A stretch of DNA of 64,000 bases from Shewanella mangrovisoli (lineage in GTDB: Bacteria; Pseudomonadota; Gammaproteobacteria; Enterobacterales; Shewanellaceae): NCBI RefSeq assembly GCF_019457635.1, contig NZ_CP080412.1, forward strand, positions 2,728,001 through 2,792,000, written 5' to 3'. The position numbers and the translations under genes are program-made. Below, piece after piece: positions 50,193 through 59,724 of the stretch (position 1 is its first letter; each line of letters begins with the position of its first letter). Below the pieces are notes generated by a model, which was not told the origin of the DNA, did not search any database, and saw only the letters and a list, made by a program, of their open reading frames with translations.

Positions 50193-50501
50193 ATGGGATG
50201 GGCTAACTGTGGTACCGACAGTAAAGGCAGGCCAATTGGCTATGCCTTTCCTGCAACCTGTGATCATCCTGGTTGCCATAAGCAAATCGACCGAGGTCTT
50301 GCTTATGCATGCGGTGGTATGCATGGAGAAAATGAGATCAGCTGCGAGGGTTATTTCTGTGAAGCGCATAGACCAACCTTTGTCGAACATTGCGGCCGTA
50401 CTCATCAAATTTGCAGTCAATGCACCAAAGCATTAATCGAATCTGGTGAATGGCAAGAAGATGAGGATGAAGGTTGTTTAACGCAGGTAGGTGCAGCATG
50501 A
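50193..50501 (+). CDS. Cys-rich zinc-ribbon-like protein
   Basis: 102 residues. Many Cys and His in CxxxxC/CxxC pattern: 'CDHPGCHKQIDRGLAYACGG', 'CEGYFCEAH', 'CGRTHQICSQC', suggesting zinc binding. AGGGGGGA site upstream. Overlaps the next gene by 4 bases. Common in early phage operons; function not known. Confidence 0.7.
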   Translation: MGWANCGTDSKGRPIGYAFPATCDHPGCHKQIDRGLAYACGGMHGENEISCEGYFCEAHRPTFVEHCGRTHQICSQCTKALIESGEWQEDEDEGCLTQVGAA

Positions 50502-50674
50502 CGATGAATGATCGAATGAATCATCTAATTTCAGAAAACTCAGAACTTAAAGCCAAGGTCGCTGAACTTGAACAGCAAGTTGTCATTCTCAGCCAGCGCC
50601 CTAAATTCGATTTATCGACAACTGAAGGTCGTGAACAAGCCGTTATCGCTCGATTAGAGCTACTAGGAGTCTAA
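50498..50674 (+). CDS. Small coiled-coil protein
   Basis: 58 residues from ATG 50498. 'MNHLISENSELKAKVAELEQQVVILSQRP' is a leucine-zipper-like coiled coil, so it is likely a dimeric partner protein. Coupled to both neighbours. Confidence 0.65.
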   Translation: MTMNDRMNHLISENSELKAKVAELEQQVVILSQRPKFDLSTTEGREQAVIARLELLGV

Positions 50675-50675
50675 A

Positions 50676-50903
50676 ATGTCCTATAAAAAACCGTCCAAAC
50701 TAATGAGGGCCAGTGAATGGTCTGAACGTGAGTTTGCAGCTAATTCGGCGCCACAAAATCGCACCATTAAAGGTTGGATTTTACGTGGTGTGATCCGCGG
50801 GATCATCGTTGATAACAAGGTGTATGTTTATGAAGACCAACACTTTGGCGTGGCGCCTGCCGTTAGCAGCGCGGTGTCTGAATTAATTGCAGCCTCAAGG
50901 TAA
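50676..50903 (+). CDS. xis: Excisionase (Xis)-like protein
   Basis: 75 residues, basic winged-helix type: 'ASEWSEREFAANSAPQNRTIKGWILRGVIRGIIVDNKVYVYEDQHF', as in lambda-type or Tn916-like excisionases. It is right before the integrase gene (5 bases), as expected for a directionality factor. Confidence 0.85.
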   Translation: MSYKKPSKLMRASEWSEREFAANSAPQNRTIKGWILRGVIRGIIVDNKVYVYEDQHFGVAPAVSSAVSELIAASR

Positions 50904-50908
50904 TTATC

Positions 50909-52096
50909 ATGGTTCGCCCAAAAAAGTCGCACAATAAAAATCTGCCCCAGCACCTTTTGTTTGATAGTTCTAAGGGCACTTACCGCTTTACGTTGGTAAA
51001 TGGTGTTCGCAAAACACTCGGTAAAGATAAGGTGCAGGCGATTCAAATTGCGGTTGAGTACAACCGCATTATGCGACCGACTGTTGGGCTAAGTGTGGAT
51101 CAGTTGATTGAAGCCTCGAGTGAATCGCCTCTGGCTAATGGCCAGTCCTTTGCCAGCCATGTGGACCGACTGTTAGAACTGATCTTTAAAGAAGAAATGC
51201 CAAGTAAACAACTGGCCAGTACCATGCGCAACGATGCCGAACGGGTTAAAGCCTATTTTGCGGAGGTTCGCAGCCAAGATATTAGCCTTGAGCATATCAA
51301 CGGCTATTTAAACCAATATCATCCTGATGCCAGCCCCAATGTGCATAACCGTAAGTTGGGGTTCTTAGAGAAACTGATTAACTACGCGATCGACCAGTCC
51401 ATCATGTTAGATAATCCGGCCTCTCGAAAGATGAAAAAGCGTAAGACCAAAGGCAAAGAACGCCAACGCCTAAGCTTTGAAGTGTATCAACAAATCCATG
51501 CCGCGGCGCCATTGTGGTTACAAACAGCAATGGATCTTGCGTTGCAATCAACCCAAGCCCGCCTTGAAGTGTCGCGGATTAAATACAGCATTAAAAAACC
51601 TAAGGACGGCCAATGCGGTTGTCTATGGTTTGATGAACCTGTCGATGGCATTTATGGCACCCTATTTATTCACCGCCAAAAGGTAGAAGAAAAAGAAGCC
51701 AGCCATGTGGCCATACCGATTGGTGAAGTATTAAAGGCCATTATCGATAAAAGCCGCGACGGGTTACTTTGCCCTTATGTGGTTCATCGCCGACCAGACA
51801 AACTCAATAAGCAAAGTGTGGCCACAGACCACCGCTATCAGCTTGATCCTAATTACCTTAGCAGAGCCTTTTCGGCATTAAGGGATGAGTTAGGTCTGTG
51901 CGACCATTTAGAAATGAGCCAGCGCCCGACCTTCCACGAGATCCGCGCGCTATCTGCCAGATTGTTTTCTGATATGGGTGTTGACCCTCAAGGTCGGATG
52001 GCTCACACCGATGCTAAATCCACCAAAATCTATGTGCGGGATCATCTGCAATGGACCGAAGTTCCACACGCTGAGATTAAAATTAGCCATAAATAA
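50909..52096 (+). CDS. int: Phage integrase (tyrosine recombinase)
   Basis: 395 residues. Arm-binding-type N-terminus ('HLLFDSSKGTYRFTLVNGVRKTLGKD'), core-binding domain (about 77-172), catalytic domain with Arg218 ('STQARLEV'), His343 and Arg346 ('FHEIRALS'), His366 ('MAHTD') and Tyr375 ('KIYVRDH'). Adjacent to attR and to 11-bp arm repeats, so it is the enzyme that uses the tRNA-Pro site. Confidence 0.95.
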   Translation: MVRPKKSHNKNLPQHLLFDSSKGTYRFTLVNGVRKTLGKDKVQAIQIAVEYNRIMRPTVGLSVDQLIEASSESPLANGQSFASHVDRLLELIFKEEMPSKQLASTMRNDAERVKAYFAEVRSQDISLEHINGYLNQYHPDASPNVHNRKLGFLEKLINYAIDQSIMLDNPASRKMKKRKTKGKERQRLSFEVYQQIHAAAPLWLQTAMDLALQSTQARLEVSRIKYSIKKPKDGQCGCLWFDEPVDGIYGTLFIHRQKVEEKEASHVAIPIGEVLKAIIDKSRDGLLCPYVVHRRPDKLNKQSVATDHRYQLDPNYLSRAFSALRDELGLCDHLEMSQRPTFHEIRALSARLFSDMGVDPQGRMAHTDAKSTKIYVRDHLQWTEVPHAEIKISHK

Positions 52097-52140
52097 AACT
52101 AAGGCAACCAGCATACATGGCCACTGTTATTTTGAAATCC

Positions 52141-52173
52141 GTTTCACCCCCATTTCACCACCGTTTCACCACC
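52141..52173. repeat. Three tandem 11-bp repeats, likely integrase arm sites
   Basis: gtttcaccccc, atttcaccacc, gtttcaccacc run head to tail between the integrase gene and attR. Tandem arm sites near att are normal for lambda-type integrases. Confidence 0.7.
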
Positions 52174-52191
52174 TCTAAGCAGTAAAATGCC

Positions 52192-52300
52192 AAATCACAG
52201 ACACAAAAAAGCCCGCAATTGATTAAGATTGCAGGCTTTATTGTTTATGAATTTGGTCGGTATGAGAGGATTCGAACCTCCGACCCCTGACACCCCATGA
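52192..52300. repeat. attR: right copy of the 109-bp attachment repeat
   Basis: Contains the phage-supplied 3' end of the tRNA-Pro gene with CCA and its terminator. Differences to attL only at two positions. The crossover lies within the repeat, probably in the anticodon/T-arm part (inferred). Confidence 0.93.
52204..52237 (-). terminator. tRNA-Pro terminator
   Basis: Hairpin agcccgcaat / attgcaggct followed by T6 on the minus strand; also a possible stop for the integrase transcript on the plus strand. Confidence 0.8.
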
Positions 52301-52330
52301 CAGTGCGCTACCGGGCTGCGCTACATACCG
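52254..52330 (-). tRNA. proL: tRNA-Pro (anticodon GGG), CCA encoded
   Basis: 77 nt. Acceptor CGGTATG/CATACCG, D arm, anticodon loop ATGGGGT with GGG at its centre, T arm GGAGG-TTCGAAT-CCTC, discriminator A and CCA. The sequence is very close to E. coli proL. The 3' part comes from the prophage attR. Confidence 0.95.
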
Positions 52331-52389
52331 AAAATGTCGTGCTTAAATAAACTATCTTAGATAAGCTTAAGCACTTGTTACTTAAGATG

Positions 52390-52599
52390 CTATTGAGTGG
52401 GGTTCACCTTAAGTGAGCCAGACTTTAGCAATTGCCTCGCCTCTGTGCAAGTGCTTAGTGAAATGAGTTTGATCAACTGCTTAGTTTCTGGTCTGTGTGG
52501 CGATTTTTTGCCAGAAACCATATAGCCGCTAGCAGGTAAAACCATGGTGAATGCCAGACTGTGAGCTAAGACCAACTTAAGCCACCTGTTCAATATCAA
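52390..52599 (-). CDS. Possible small secreted protein
   Basis: 69 residues with an N-terminal hydrophobic stretch ('WLKLVLAHSLAFTMVLPASG') and a basic C-terminus. No recognised family and no clear ribosome site. It is divergent from the GGDEF gene; may be a real small protein or a chance frame. Confidence 0.35.
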   Translation of the reverse strand: MILNRWLKLVLAHSLAFTMVLPASGYMVSGKKSPHRPETKQLIKLISLSTCTEARQLLKSGSLKVNPTQ

Positions 52600-52690
52600 A
52601 TTAAGAAACTTCTGCTAAGCTAGATATAATTTATAGTTTCAGTGCAATCGATTGCTTTTTAAGCATAATTTTGACTAAAGGGACTTATCT

Positions 52691-54874
52691 TTGCGTGTAT
52701 CAGCTCTGAATATTGCCCATCTAAAGTTAGCCACCTTTCTCGGCCTACTGGGTTTAGTGCTCAACATCTACCCTATTCCACTTTTTGCCAACGTCCAGCT
52801 TATTTTAGGCAACGCGGCGGTGGTGATTGTGGCCATCTTACTCGGGCCTTGGTATGCCCTGTTTACAGCCCTATTTACGGCAACGGGTTTGATGTTGGCT
52901 TGGTCCAGTGCCCACGTGTATCTGGTGTTTTTGCTTGAGGCGCTGTGGTTAGGGTTTGCGCGGCGCAGAGACTTCCCCATACTCTACGCCAGCATTTGTT
53001 ATTGGCTGTTATTAGGCTTGCCATTAATGGGCTTATACCTGTGGCTCATCACGGGGATGCCGACTTACCACATTCCCTTTACCACGGTAAAACAAGCTTT
53101 TAATGGCATTTTCTACACTACCTTAGGTGAGCTTTGTGTGGTGGCACTCCCCAGTTTGTGGCACTTAAAAGATAAGCTGGTAAACCATACTCGCCGAACC
53201 ATGAGTGCGCAGCTTAGCTATCTGTTTATTTTGATTACCACCATCAGCTTACTGACCTCATCCCTCGTGTTTAATCATTATTTTATGGATAAACAACAGG
53301 TGTTGATTAATCAAAACCTCAATGACACAGGGATCTCCCTTGGCCACGCCACCGAAACTTATATCAGCACTAACACCCGTACTATTGCCAGCATAGGTAA
53401 ATTTATCAGCGTATCGGGTTTGCCATTCGAACAATGGCAACTCGTCCTCGATAGTGTTCAAGGGTTAACCCCCAGTTTTACGACTATGTTTATCGCCAAT
53501 GAAGATGGCGACATAGTGGCGGGCAGTCCACTTGAGAAACTTAACCAAGTTAAGCTGTTACCACAAAAGGTGAATGTGCTGGATAGGGATTACTTTACCC
53601 AAGCTTTTATTCACCATAACACCTTTGTCTCGCCGGTATTTATTGGCCGTGGGCTCGGCAAGGACATCATCATCATCGCCATCAGTGCCCCGATCTCTAA
53701 AGAAGAGTCTAAAACTGCGATTGGCATTGTTGAGGGCAGTCTCGATTTAAGTTACTTCTCCAATATTGACAAGCAAAATCAACACCATGAGACGCAATCC
53801 ATTATCTTATTGGATGAGAAGAAAAATATTGTTTACGCCTCGGAAAGACTCGGTCTACAACCCTTAACCCCTTTCAACTATGTCACGGGTAGCACTGAGT
53901 ATCGCACGCGATTACAGTTGATGAATATCAATCAGGAGGATACTGAAACGCCTGAGTATATTTACGCCCACCATAAACTCAAAAATGGTTGGCATTTGTA
54001 TGTGGTTGAGCCGTTTATCCCTCTGCTTACCTTAGCCCAAGAGCAATATACTAAGACCATAGTGCTACTGTTACTCAGTATGGTCGGCGCCATTATTATC
54101 GCCAAAGCAATCAGCCGTTTAACGACTACTCCCCTCGCCTTACTGGCGCAACATTTTAGCCAAAAGAAAGACGGCAGTATCAATGAGGAAAAGTTTGAAC
54201 ACGAGCTACTCGATAACAGTACGCCAAAGGAAATCTATAGCCTGTACGAGAGCTTAGAAGCCAATCAGCAAGCGCTGCTTAGTCATCAACTCGAGTTAGA
54301 AGATAAAGTAAAACAGCGCACTATGGATTTGGAAATCGCTAACCGCAAACTCAAGGATATGGCCGAGCGGGATTCCCTCACCAATTTGTACAATCGGCGT
54401 TATACCGAAAAGCAATTCCTGAAAATTCAAGACTTGTGTGAACGGGGCCAAGATGCCATTGCCGTAGTATTACTCGACCTCGACTTCTTTAAAAAAGTGA
54501 ATGACACCTACGGCCATCTGGCGGGCGATGAATGCCTACGGGTGATGGCGGAAGTGTTAACGAGTCACTTTAAGCGTGATGTCGATTTGCTGTGTCGTTA
54601 TGGCGGTGAAGAGTTCGTCTTGATATTACCTATGTGTAATACCTTGAAAGTTGAGCAACATCTTAATGGCTTCCGCGAAAAACTCGCCAGCGTGGTGATT
54701 ACGAACCCAGCCGATCAAGTCACTTTTAGCGTCACAGTCAGCATAGGCGCCATCATTGCCGATGCCGCTTACAGCTCAACGCTTGAAGTTTGGTTAAAAC
54801 AAGCGGATGAGAACCTGTATAAGGCTAAGGAACAAGGGCGCAACTGCGTGGTTTGCACCCTAGTCACAGTTTAA
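52691..54874 (+). CDS. Membrane diguanylate cyclase with periplasmic sensor domain
   Basis: 727 residues, TTG start with GGGA 7 bases upstream. Residues 1-165 have several membrane spans (MASE-like), a further span near 175-197, a Cache-like periplasmic sensor domain (about 200-450), a membrane return (near 457-475), a HAMP-like stretch and coiled coil, and a GGDEF domain with 'RYGGEEF'. An RxxD I-site (RDVD) lies five residues before GGEEF, so product-inhibited. It makes c-di-GMP in response to an external signal. Confidence 0.9.
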   Translation: MRVSALNIAHLKLATFLGLLGLVLNIYPIPLFANVQLILGNAAVVIVAILLGPWYALFTALFTATGLMLAWSSAHVYLVFLLEALWLGFARRRDFPILYASICYWLLLGLPLMGLYLWLITGMPTYHIPFTTVKQAFNGIFYTTLGELCVVALPSLWHLKDKLVNHTRRTMSAQLSYLFILITTISLLTSSLVFNHYFMDKQQVLINQNLNDTGISLGHATETYISTNTRTIASIGKFISVSGLPFEQWQLVLDSVQGLTPSFTTMFIANEDGDIVAGSPLEKLNQVKLLPQKVNVLDRDYFTQAFIHHNTFVSPVFIGRGLGKDIIIIAISAPISKEESKTAIGIVEGSLDLSYFSNIDKQNQHHETQSIILLDEKKNIVYASERLGLQPLTPFNYVTGSTEYRTRLQLMNINQEDTETPEYIYAHHKLKNGWHLYVVEPFIPLLTLAQEQYTKTIVLLLLSMVGAIIIAKAISRLTTTPLALLAQHFSQKKDGSINEEKFEHELLDNSTPKEIYSLYESLEANQQALLSHQLELEDKVKQRTMDLEIANRKLKDMAERDSLTNLYNRRYTEKQFLKIQDLCERGQDAIAVVLLDLDFFKKVNDTYGHLAGDECLRVMAEVLTSHFKRDVDLLCRYGGEEFVLILPMCNTLKVEQHLNGFREKLASVVITNPADQVTFSVTVSIGAIIADAAYSSTLEVWLKQADENLYKAKEQGRNCVVCTLVTV

Positions 54875-56337
54875 TCGGGCATATGCGCGGCACGATATTG
54901 GTCAATCCGCGTCAGCATATAGGGGAAAAACGGATTCCATTTTTGGCGTAACATTTCCGCGGCAGGCACGCTATACACCCCACGCTCGCCACGGGATGAG
55001 GCAGCGCCAATTTGGATCCGGTGTAATTTTTCATTGGTTTTAATGCCGTATAATCCATCATCTTCATTAAAGGGTAAGGCCACATGGGACAGAGAATACA
55101 CCCCCGCAGGCCAATGCAAAGATAAGCTTTCCAGCGCTGGCATACTATTATCTTGAGGTATAAAGCCGAACTCCCGCGCTTGAACCTGAGTCGTCTCGCT
55201 ATCCTGATTTTCAATCAAGGTGCCACGGTAATGGATAGAGTCGGAGGATGCCGGTAATAACGCGAGCAGCGGATCATTTGCCATCAATTTACTGTTGATC
55301 ACAGTGCGGTTCATATCAAACAACACTAACTCATGGCCTTTCTCGGGCAAAACTTGGTAAAGCAGGTTCACCACCGCGGCGCTTGAAACCGTCGCATCTG
55401 CAACGGATTGAAAGGTTAATATGTCAGGAATATGCTCACGTTGTGCAGGTGTTAACCCACTTAATAGACTTTGATTACGCAGCGCTAATTGGTAGACCAC
55501 ATCGCCGGCGTTCACCGCAAAAGAGGTGTATTTAAAGGGATCGTATTCCATCTGAATACTGTTCCACTGCAATTTATCTAAATCGAGTAAACGGCCAATC
55601 CAACTCTGCCAACGAGCAGCAGCCGCAATCGGTGCAAGCCCAATAGCGGGCGACATAAAAATCATTCCCGCATAATCGGGATCTTTCTCCTGATTAATAA
55701 GCTCAAGTTCATGGTTTAGCGCTACCGCGGCGCCCGTTGAAAAACCAATCACAAACAGAGGTTTACCTTTAAGCTCTTGTTTCATATGCGCCGTAGCCAA
55801 GTTCACCGCCGCGGCTAAGTCCTGCCAGTAGAGGCTCGTTAAACCACTTGGAATGGTGCCATGGCCTGGGAGTCTTAAGCCAAGTACATGGGCTTTCCCC
55901 TTAAAATGTGCTGCCACATTGGACATGGCATAGGGCGAATCGGACATACCATGGAGCAACAGTACGCCAAAGGGCGCATTGGCCTTAGGCCACTCGAAGG
56001 TGCGATTCCAGTTATGGGGCCAACGGGCGGGATCCGACAGACTGTTTTTAACGTAGCGATTCACGGGTGAAGCATCCGTCGCCGAGACTTTTTTAAGGAC
56101 CTTATTGTCCACTTCGGCAAATAACTTATCTTCTAAGGCGATGTAATCACTGAATTTGTCTAATTTAGTGTTGTAGCGAAACTCGTTTTTCAGTTCAGTA
56201 GTGTGCCAAAGGGAGAGATCGGGTCTGGCATTGAGAAAATGTATGCCTGTCACCAACAGGGCGACGGCGATCCCCAAACAGGCATAAAATGCCGCGAAAA
56301 ATAAATGCTTGGTTGAGCCTATGATGATGGCTTTCAT
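54871..56337 (-). CDS. Alpha/beta hydrolase (membrane-anchored)
   Basis: 488 residues. N-terminal signal-anchor ('HLFFAAFYACLGIAVALLVTGIHF'), then an alpha/beta hydrolase domain: oxyanion 'VLLLHGMSDSPY', 'RLPGHG', nucleophile Ser in 'GFSTGAA' (about 195-200), and a C-terminal 'SHVALPF' with the catalytic His. Probably a lipase/esterase facing the periplasm. Its stop overlaps the stop of the GGDEF gene by 4 bases (convergent). Confidence 0.85.
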   Translation of the reverse strand: MKAIIIGSTKHLFFAAFYACLGIAVALLVTGIHFLNARPDLSLWHTTELKNEFRYNTKLDKFSDYIALEDKLFAEVDNKVLKKVSATDASPVNRYVKNSLSDPARWPHNWNRTFEWPKANAPFGVLLLHGMSDSPYAMSNVAAHFKGKAHVLGLRLPGHGTIPSGLTSLYWQDLAAAVNLATAHMKQELKGKPLFVIGFSTGAAVALNHELELINQEKDPDYAGMIFMSPAIGLAPIAAAARWQSWIGRLLDLDKLQWNSIQMEYDPFKYTSFAVNAGDVVYQLALRNQSLLSGLTPAQREHIPDILTFQSVADATVSSAAVVNLLYQVLPEKGHELVLFDMNRTVINSKLMANDPLLALLPASSDSIHYRGTLIENQDSETTQVQAREFGFIPQDNSMPALESLSLHWPAGVYSLSHVALPFNEDDGLYGIKTNEKLHRIQIGAASSRGERGVYSVPAAEMLRQKWNPFFPYMLTRIDQYRAAHMPD

Positions 56338-56501
56338 TCTCGTCCCTTGGATCCCATAAAATGCGCAATCAAATTATAAGGTTAGATAAAAAAAAACCTC
56401 AACTTTCATATTTAAGATTTGATCTCGCGACAATTTAGTTTCGGCTGTATTCCTAAGTTAGGGTAAAATCCACCCCACTTTTATTCCCATATTCGACTGT
56501 T

Positions 56502-57062
56502 ATGCATATTGGCCCAGCCGCAGCGACCTATGCGTTTTATCTCCCCAATCCCCCACTCTTACCTGAAGATTGGCATTGGGAGCAAGATAACGCGATAGCA
56601 GAACTCATCGCCTTAAATGGCAATCACTGGCGTAAGATCTTCACAATTATGGCAAAATTTTGCGCGCCCGGAGAGGATTGGCGCGATTATCGCGACAACT
56701 TATTACTCAAACAGCGGCAAATGCTGCTAATAGGTGCCAATACCCTCTCGCCTCATGCCAAGATTCATATTGTCTGTGGGCAAGCTGCCGCCACGGCATT
56801 AGGTATTGCAGCCGATAACCATATCACCACGGCCCCTCAGCAAAGAGACAATAAGCAGACAACTAACCTGCAAACTGTGCAGCAAATGGCCCCGCAATTA
56901 ATGCAAGACTCACAGGCTAAACTGCAAGACGTCACGGCAGCGATGCAGTCGCAGTCTGGACACTTAAGCTGTGTACTGCTCACGCCTTATTTAGACTATC
57001 GCCAATACTCAAACGCTTTGATTGCCCTGACGCGTAACCATCTCCAAGCGAAACAAAGCTAA
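56502..57062 (+). CDS. Conserved Shewanella-type hypothetical protein
   Basis: 186 residues, no signal. 'GNHWRKIFTIMAKFCAPGEDWRDYRDNLLLKQRQMLLIGANTLSPHAKIHIVCGQAAA' and 'LTPYLDYRQYSNALIALTRNHL' look like a conserved folded protein (DUF6942-like, tentative). Ends before a terminator shared with nadE. Confidence 0.75.
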   Translation: MHIGPAAATYAFYLPNPPLLPEDWHWEQDNAIAELIALNGNHWRKIFTIMAKFCAPGEDWRDYRDNLLLKQRQMLLIGANTLSPHAKIHIVCGQAAATALGIAADNHITTAPQQRDNKQTTNLQTVQQMAPQLMQDSQAKLQDVTAAMQSQSGHLSCVLLTPYLDYRQYSNALIALTRNHLQAKQS

Positions 57063-57134
57063 AGAATAGGACTCAGCTTGATCCAAATAGGCTCGCTCCA
57101 ACTTGGCGAGATGGCATTAAGCTTTCGCACATAA

Positions 57135-57159
57135 AAAAGCACCCCATCAGGGTGCTTTT
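57135..57159. terminator. Bidirectional terminator
   Basis: aaaagcaccc / gggtgctttt, 10-bp stem with A and T tracts, between the convergent hypothetical gene and nadE. Confidence 0.88.
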
Positions 57160-57189
57160 CTTTAGTTTTCAGACGGTAACCGTCTTAAA

Positions 57190-58020
57190 TTAATCGTAAA
57201 TAGTGGGGATAGGTTGACGCTTATGCTGCGTGGCCTTGTAGATATTGATAAGTTTTTCTTCAATATCCTTGCCGACTTCTTTCCCTTCAAGGAAATCATC
57301 GATTTGCTCGTAGGTCAGCCCGAGCGCGACTTCATCTTCCAGTAGCGGTTGATTGTCTTCCAAATCCGCGGTTGGCGCTTTATAAACTAAGGACTCTGGC
57401 GCGCCCAAATATGCCGCAACTTGACGTACTTGGCGTTTGTTAAGGCCAAATAAAGGCGCAAGATCGCAGGCGCCATCACCCCATTTGGTATAAAAACCGG
57501 TGATATTCTCGGCGCTATGATCGGTTCCCACTACAAGCCCGCCCACTAAACCGGCTAACTCATATTGGGCAATCATGCGCATGCGCGCTTTCACGTTACC
57601 TTTAATAAAATCAACTTTTGCCGCATCCGGTGAATGCAATCCCGCTTCGACAAAGGCAGTTAAAGTCGCCTGATGCACACCATCGACCCCTTGATGCACA
57701 TTGATGGTGACTAATTTGGTCGGCTGAATAAATTGGCAAGCTTGCTGAGCTTCGTGCTCATCTTTTTGAATTTGATAGGGTAAGCGCACCGCAATAAACT
57801 GATAACCGCCGTCAGGATACTCGCTATTGAGGCTATCAACGGCCAACTGGCATAAACGCCCCGCTGTCGACGAATCCACACCACCGCTGATCCCAAGGAC
57901 CAAGGCTTTGCTGCGGGCAGCTTGCAGTTTAGATTTAATAAACGCCACACGGCGCTGCACTTCGAACTCAGGATCGATTGTCTTGAGTACCTTCATTTCT
58001 GTTAAGATCTGCGCTTTCAC
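57190..58020 (-). CDS. nadE: NH3-dependent NAD+ synthetase
   Basis: 276 residues, the size of E. coli NadE. '[11 protein letters not shown]' is the ATP-pyrophosphatase P-loop; '[47 protein letters not shown]' is the NadE signature. It converts deamido-NAD to NAD using ammonia, the last step of NAD synthesis; there is no glutaminase domain. GTG start. Confidence 0.97.
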   Translation of the reverse strand: MKAQILTEMKVLKTIDPEFEVQRRVAFIKSKLQAARSKALVLGISGGVDSSTAGRLCQLAVDSLNSEYPDGGYQFIAVRLPYQIQKDEHEAQQACQFIQPTKLVTINVHQGVDGVHQATLTAFVEAGLHSPDAAKVDFIKGNVKARMRMIAQYELAGLVGGLVVGTDHSAENITGFYTKWGDGACDLAPLFGLNKRQVRQVAAYLGAPESLVYKAPTADLEDNQPLLEDEVALGLTYEQIDDFLEGKEVGKDIEEKLINIYKATQHKRQPIPTIYD

Positions 58021-58175
58021 CGAAATTCCACCTTAATATTCGCTGTTATTGGGAGCAGTGATTCAGCTAACGTTATCATTTATTCGGGTCTGCCTGTAGC
58101 AAAAATTAACATCCACAGGGTTAATTGTTGAGAAAACGTCATTGGCTCAAGTTTTCGTCTATCCCAAAAAACAAC

Positions 58176-58207
58176 AAGGGCAATAACGGTTTGCCGCTAT
58201 TGCCCTT
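58176..58207. terminator. Bidirectional terminator between gsk and nadE
   Basis: aagggcaata / tattgccctt with extra pairs (cgg/ccg) towards the loop. It ends the gsk transcript on the minus strand. Confidence 0.8.
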
Positions 58208-58229
58208 ATTTACTCAAGCCAGTACTGAC

Positions 58230-59534
58230 TTATCTTTCCCAGTAGGATTCTTCTAAACTGTCTTCACGCTCAGGTAAACCACGGGAGAGACGCGGACTAT
58301 GCTGCGCCAACACCTCGTAAGCCACGCGGTTAGCGTACTTACAAATTTGCGAGAATGACGAATAACACAGACCATCACGCTTGTGCTTGCTTGAGCCTGG
58401 CACATTGGTCTTGTGGAAGGTATTGGCCGCCAAATCGTGCAATAACGCCGATAACGCGCCATCACCGGCGCCGTTAGTGTTGCCGATTTTCTCGGGGCCG
58501 CCCATGTAAGGCGAAATATGGGCAAACACTTTAATCGGGTTTTCGCAGTCACGCTTCAACTTCGGACGCGAGAACTCATAACGGTTAAATTCGGGGATAG
58601 CACCGGGCAGCAGTGTATGGCTGGTTTCACGCTTTTCGGCATCATCGGTATAACCTGCGGTATAAAGCCCGATGGGGCCCGCGGTGGTTAACACCATATC
58701 ACACCACTCGAGGGCTTTTTCGCTGGCAAGCAGCGGATCGCGAAATCCGGTTAAGGCCTCGCCTTCATCTTCGTTCATCGCCAAAATGGTTACATGCTCT
58801 TGGATAAAGTTTTGCCACCAAACGGGATCTTCTTCGATTAAGAAGCGGGTGCCTAAGGTCAATACCACGGGGACGTCGGCGGCTTTGGCGTATTCAATCG
58901 CACACATGGCCGCATCGGTGATCCTGTCGCCGCCGCTGGCGCGCATTAAATAGGCGGTTAATACCAAGGCAGAGCTGCCCTGCACTACGTCTTTATCAAT
59001 GTATTCTGGGGTTAACTTGTCCATCGCCCCTTTACTGATCGCAAAGGTACGCTCACCGCAATCCGAAATCAGCGTGAAACAACGGCCGATAGGACCATCG
59101 ACGGGTTGCAGGAAGTTAAGGTCAACCTTAGAGGAAGTGTTACAAAGATAACGGTAGGCGTAACTACCAACTTCGATATTTTGGCTCATCACCCCAAACA
59201 GCACTGAGCGGTCATCGGCCAAAATAGAATAATTGTGCACTGTGTTACCAATAGTGCCGCCCGCGAACTCATCACTGATCAAACCGTGTTGTTTCAGCTC
59301 TGTATACAGGGCATGCGCTTGCTCGTCATTGATCAGAGTCGAATTGCCCTTAGGTAAACCATAACGGCTGAGCAACTCATCCTCTACCTTGGCTTCGATA
59401 TCCACTAGGGTTTGATCTATACCGCTGACATAAGTCGCAAAGGGTTGAGGTTGCTGGGTTAATTGCTCAAGCAATGGGTCACGGGTTTTGACCGGGAAAT
59501 AATGTTTCGATTTGCGCTGACCGGGAAACTTCAT
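58230..59534 (-). CDS. gsk: Inosine/guanosine kinase
   Basis: 434 residues, PfkB (ribokinase) fold. 'GGTIGNTVHNYSILADDRSVLFGVMS' in the substrate part and 'GNTNGAGDGALSALLHD' carry the catalytic Asp and anion hole. It phosphorylates guanosine and inosine to GMP and IMP (purine salvage). Placed between nadE and hemH, as in Shewanella. Confidence 0.95.
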   Translation of the reverse strand: MKFPGQRKSKHYFPVKTRDPLLEQLTQQPQPFATYVSGIDQTLVDIEAKVEDELLSRYGLPKGNSTLINDEQAHALYTELKQHGLISDEFAGGTIGNTVHNYSILADDRSVLFGVMSQNIEVGSYAYRYLCNTSSKVDLNFLQPVDGPIGRCFTLISDCGERTFAISKGAMDKLTPEYIDKDVVQGSSALVLTAYLMRASGGDRITDAAMCAIEYAKAADVPVVLTLGTRFLIEEDPVWWQNFIQEHVTILAMNEDEGEALTGFRDPLLASEKALEWCDMVLTTAGPIGLYTAGYTDDAEKRETSHTLLPGAIPEFNRYEFSRPKLKRDCENPIKVFAHISPYMGGPEKIGNTNGAGDGALSALLHDLAANTFHKTNVPGSSKHKRDGLCYSSFSQICKYANRVAYEVLAQHSPRLSRGLPEREDSLEESYWER

Positions 59535-59724
59535 AGTGGCTCTCTTTTCCTGGCATCCATGCTAATGGGCATTACAACGAGCGTTGGCTCATCGTGTCCT
59601 AAAAATAATGAGTCTAGGCTAGAGAGATAAAAAATCCACTCCCGAGCCACAAAGGGCGCAGATTCTACCATAAAATCAGCATGAAACTAGGCCGTGTTTC
59701 GGTTTCAACGGGAGAAATTTACCG

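Larger units (their letters stand above)
8385..52300. mobile_element. Complete lambda-like siphophage prophage in tRNA-Pro(GGG)
   Basis: Bounded by 109-bp direct repeats (8385-8493 and 52192-52300; two mismatches seen) made of the tRNA 3' end plus its terminator. Inside are integrase next to attR, Xis, cI/cro immunity with operators, O/P-type replication, a Q-like gene, a lambda-type cos site, lysis, terminase, portal, protease/capsid and a full long-tail gene set. No frameshift is visible in the main structural genes. About 43.8 kb. Confidence 0.95.

Noticed and set aside
50909..52096. Integrase as the missing integron integrase
   Set aside because: It is next to Xis and attR and has phage-integrase structure; no integron-integrase-specific insert was recognised.
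52141..52173. Tandem repeats as a CRISPR array
   Set aside because: Units are 11 bp with no spacers; they fit integrase arm sites.
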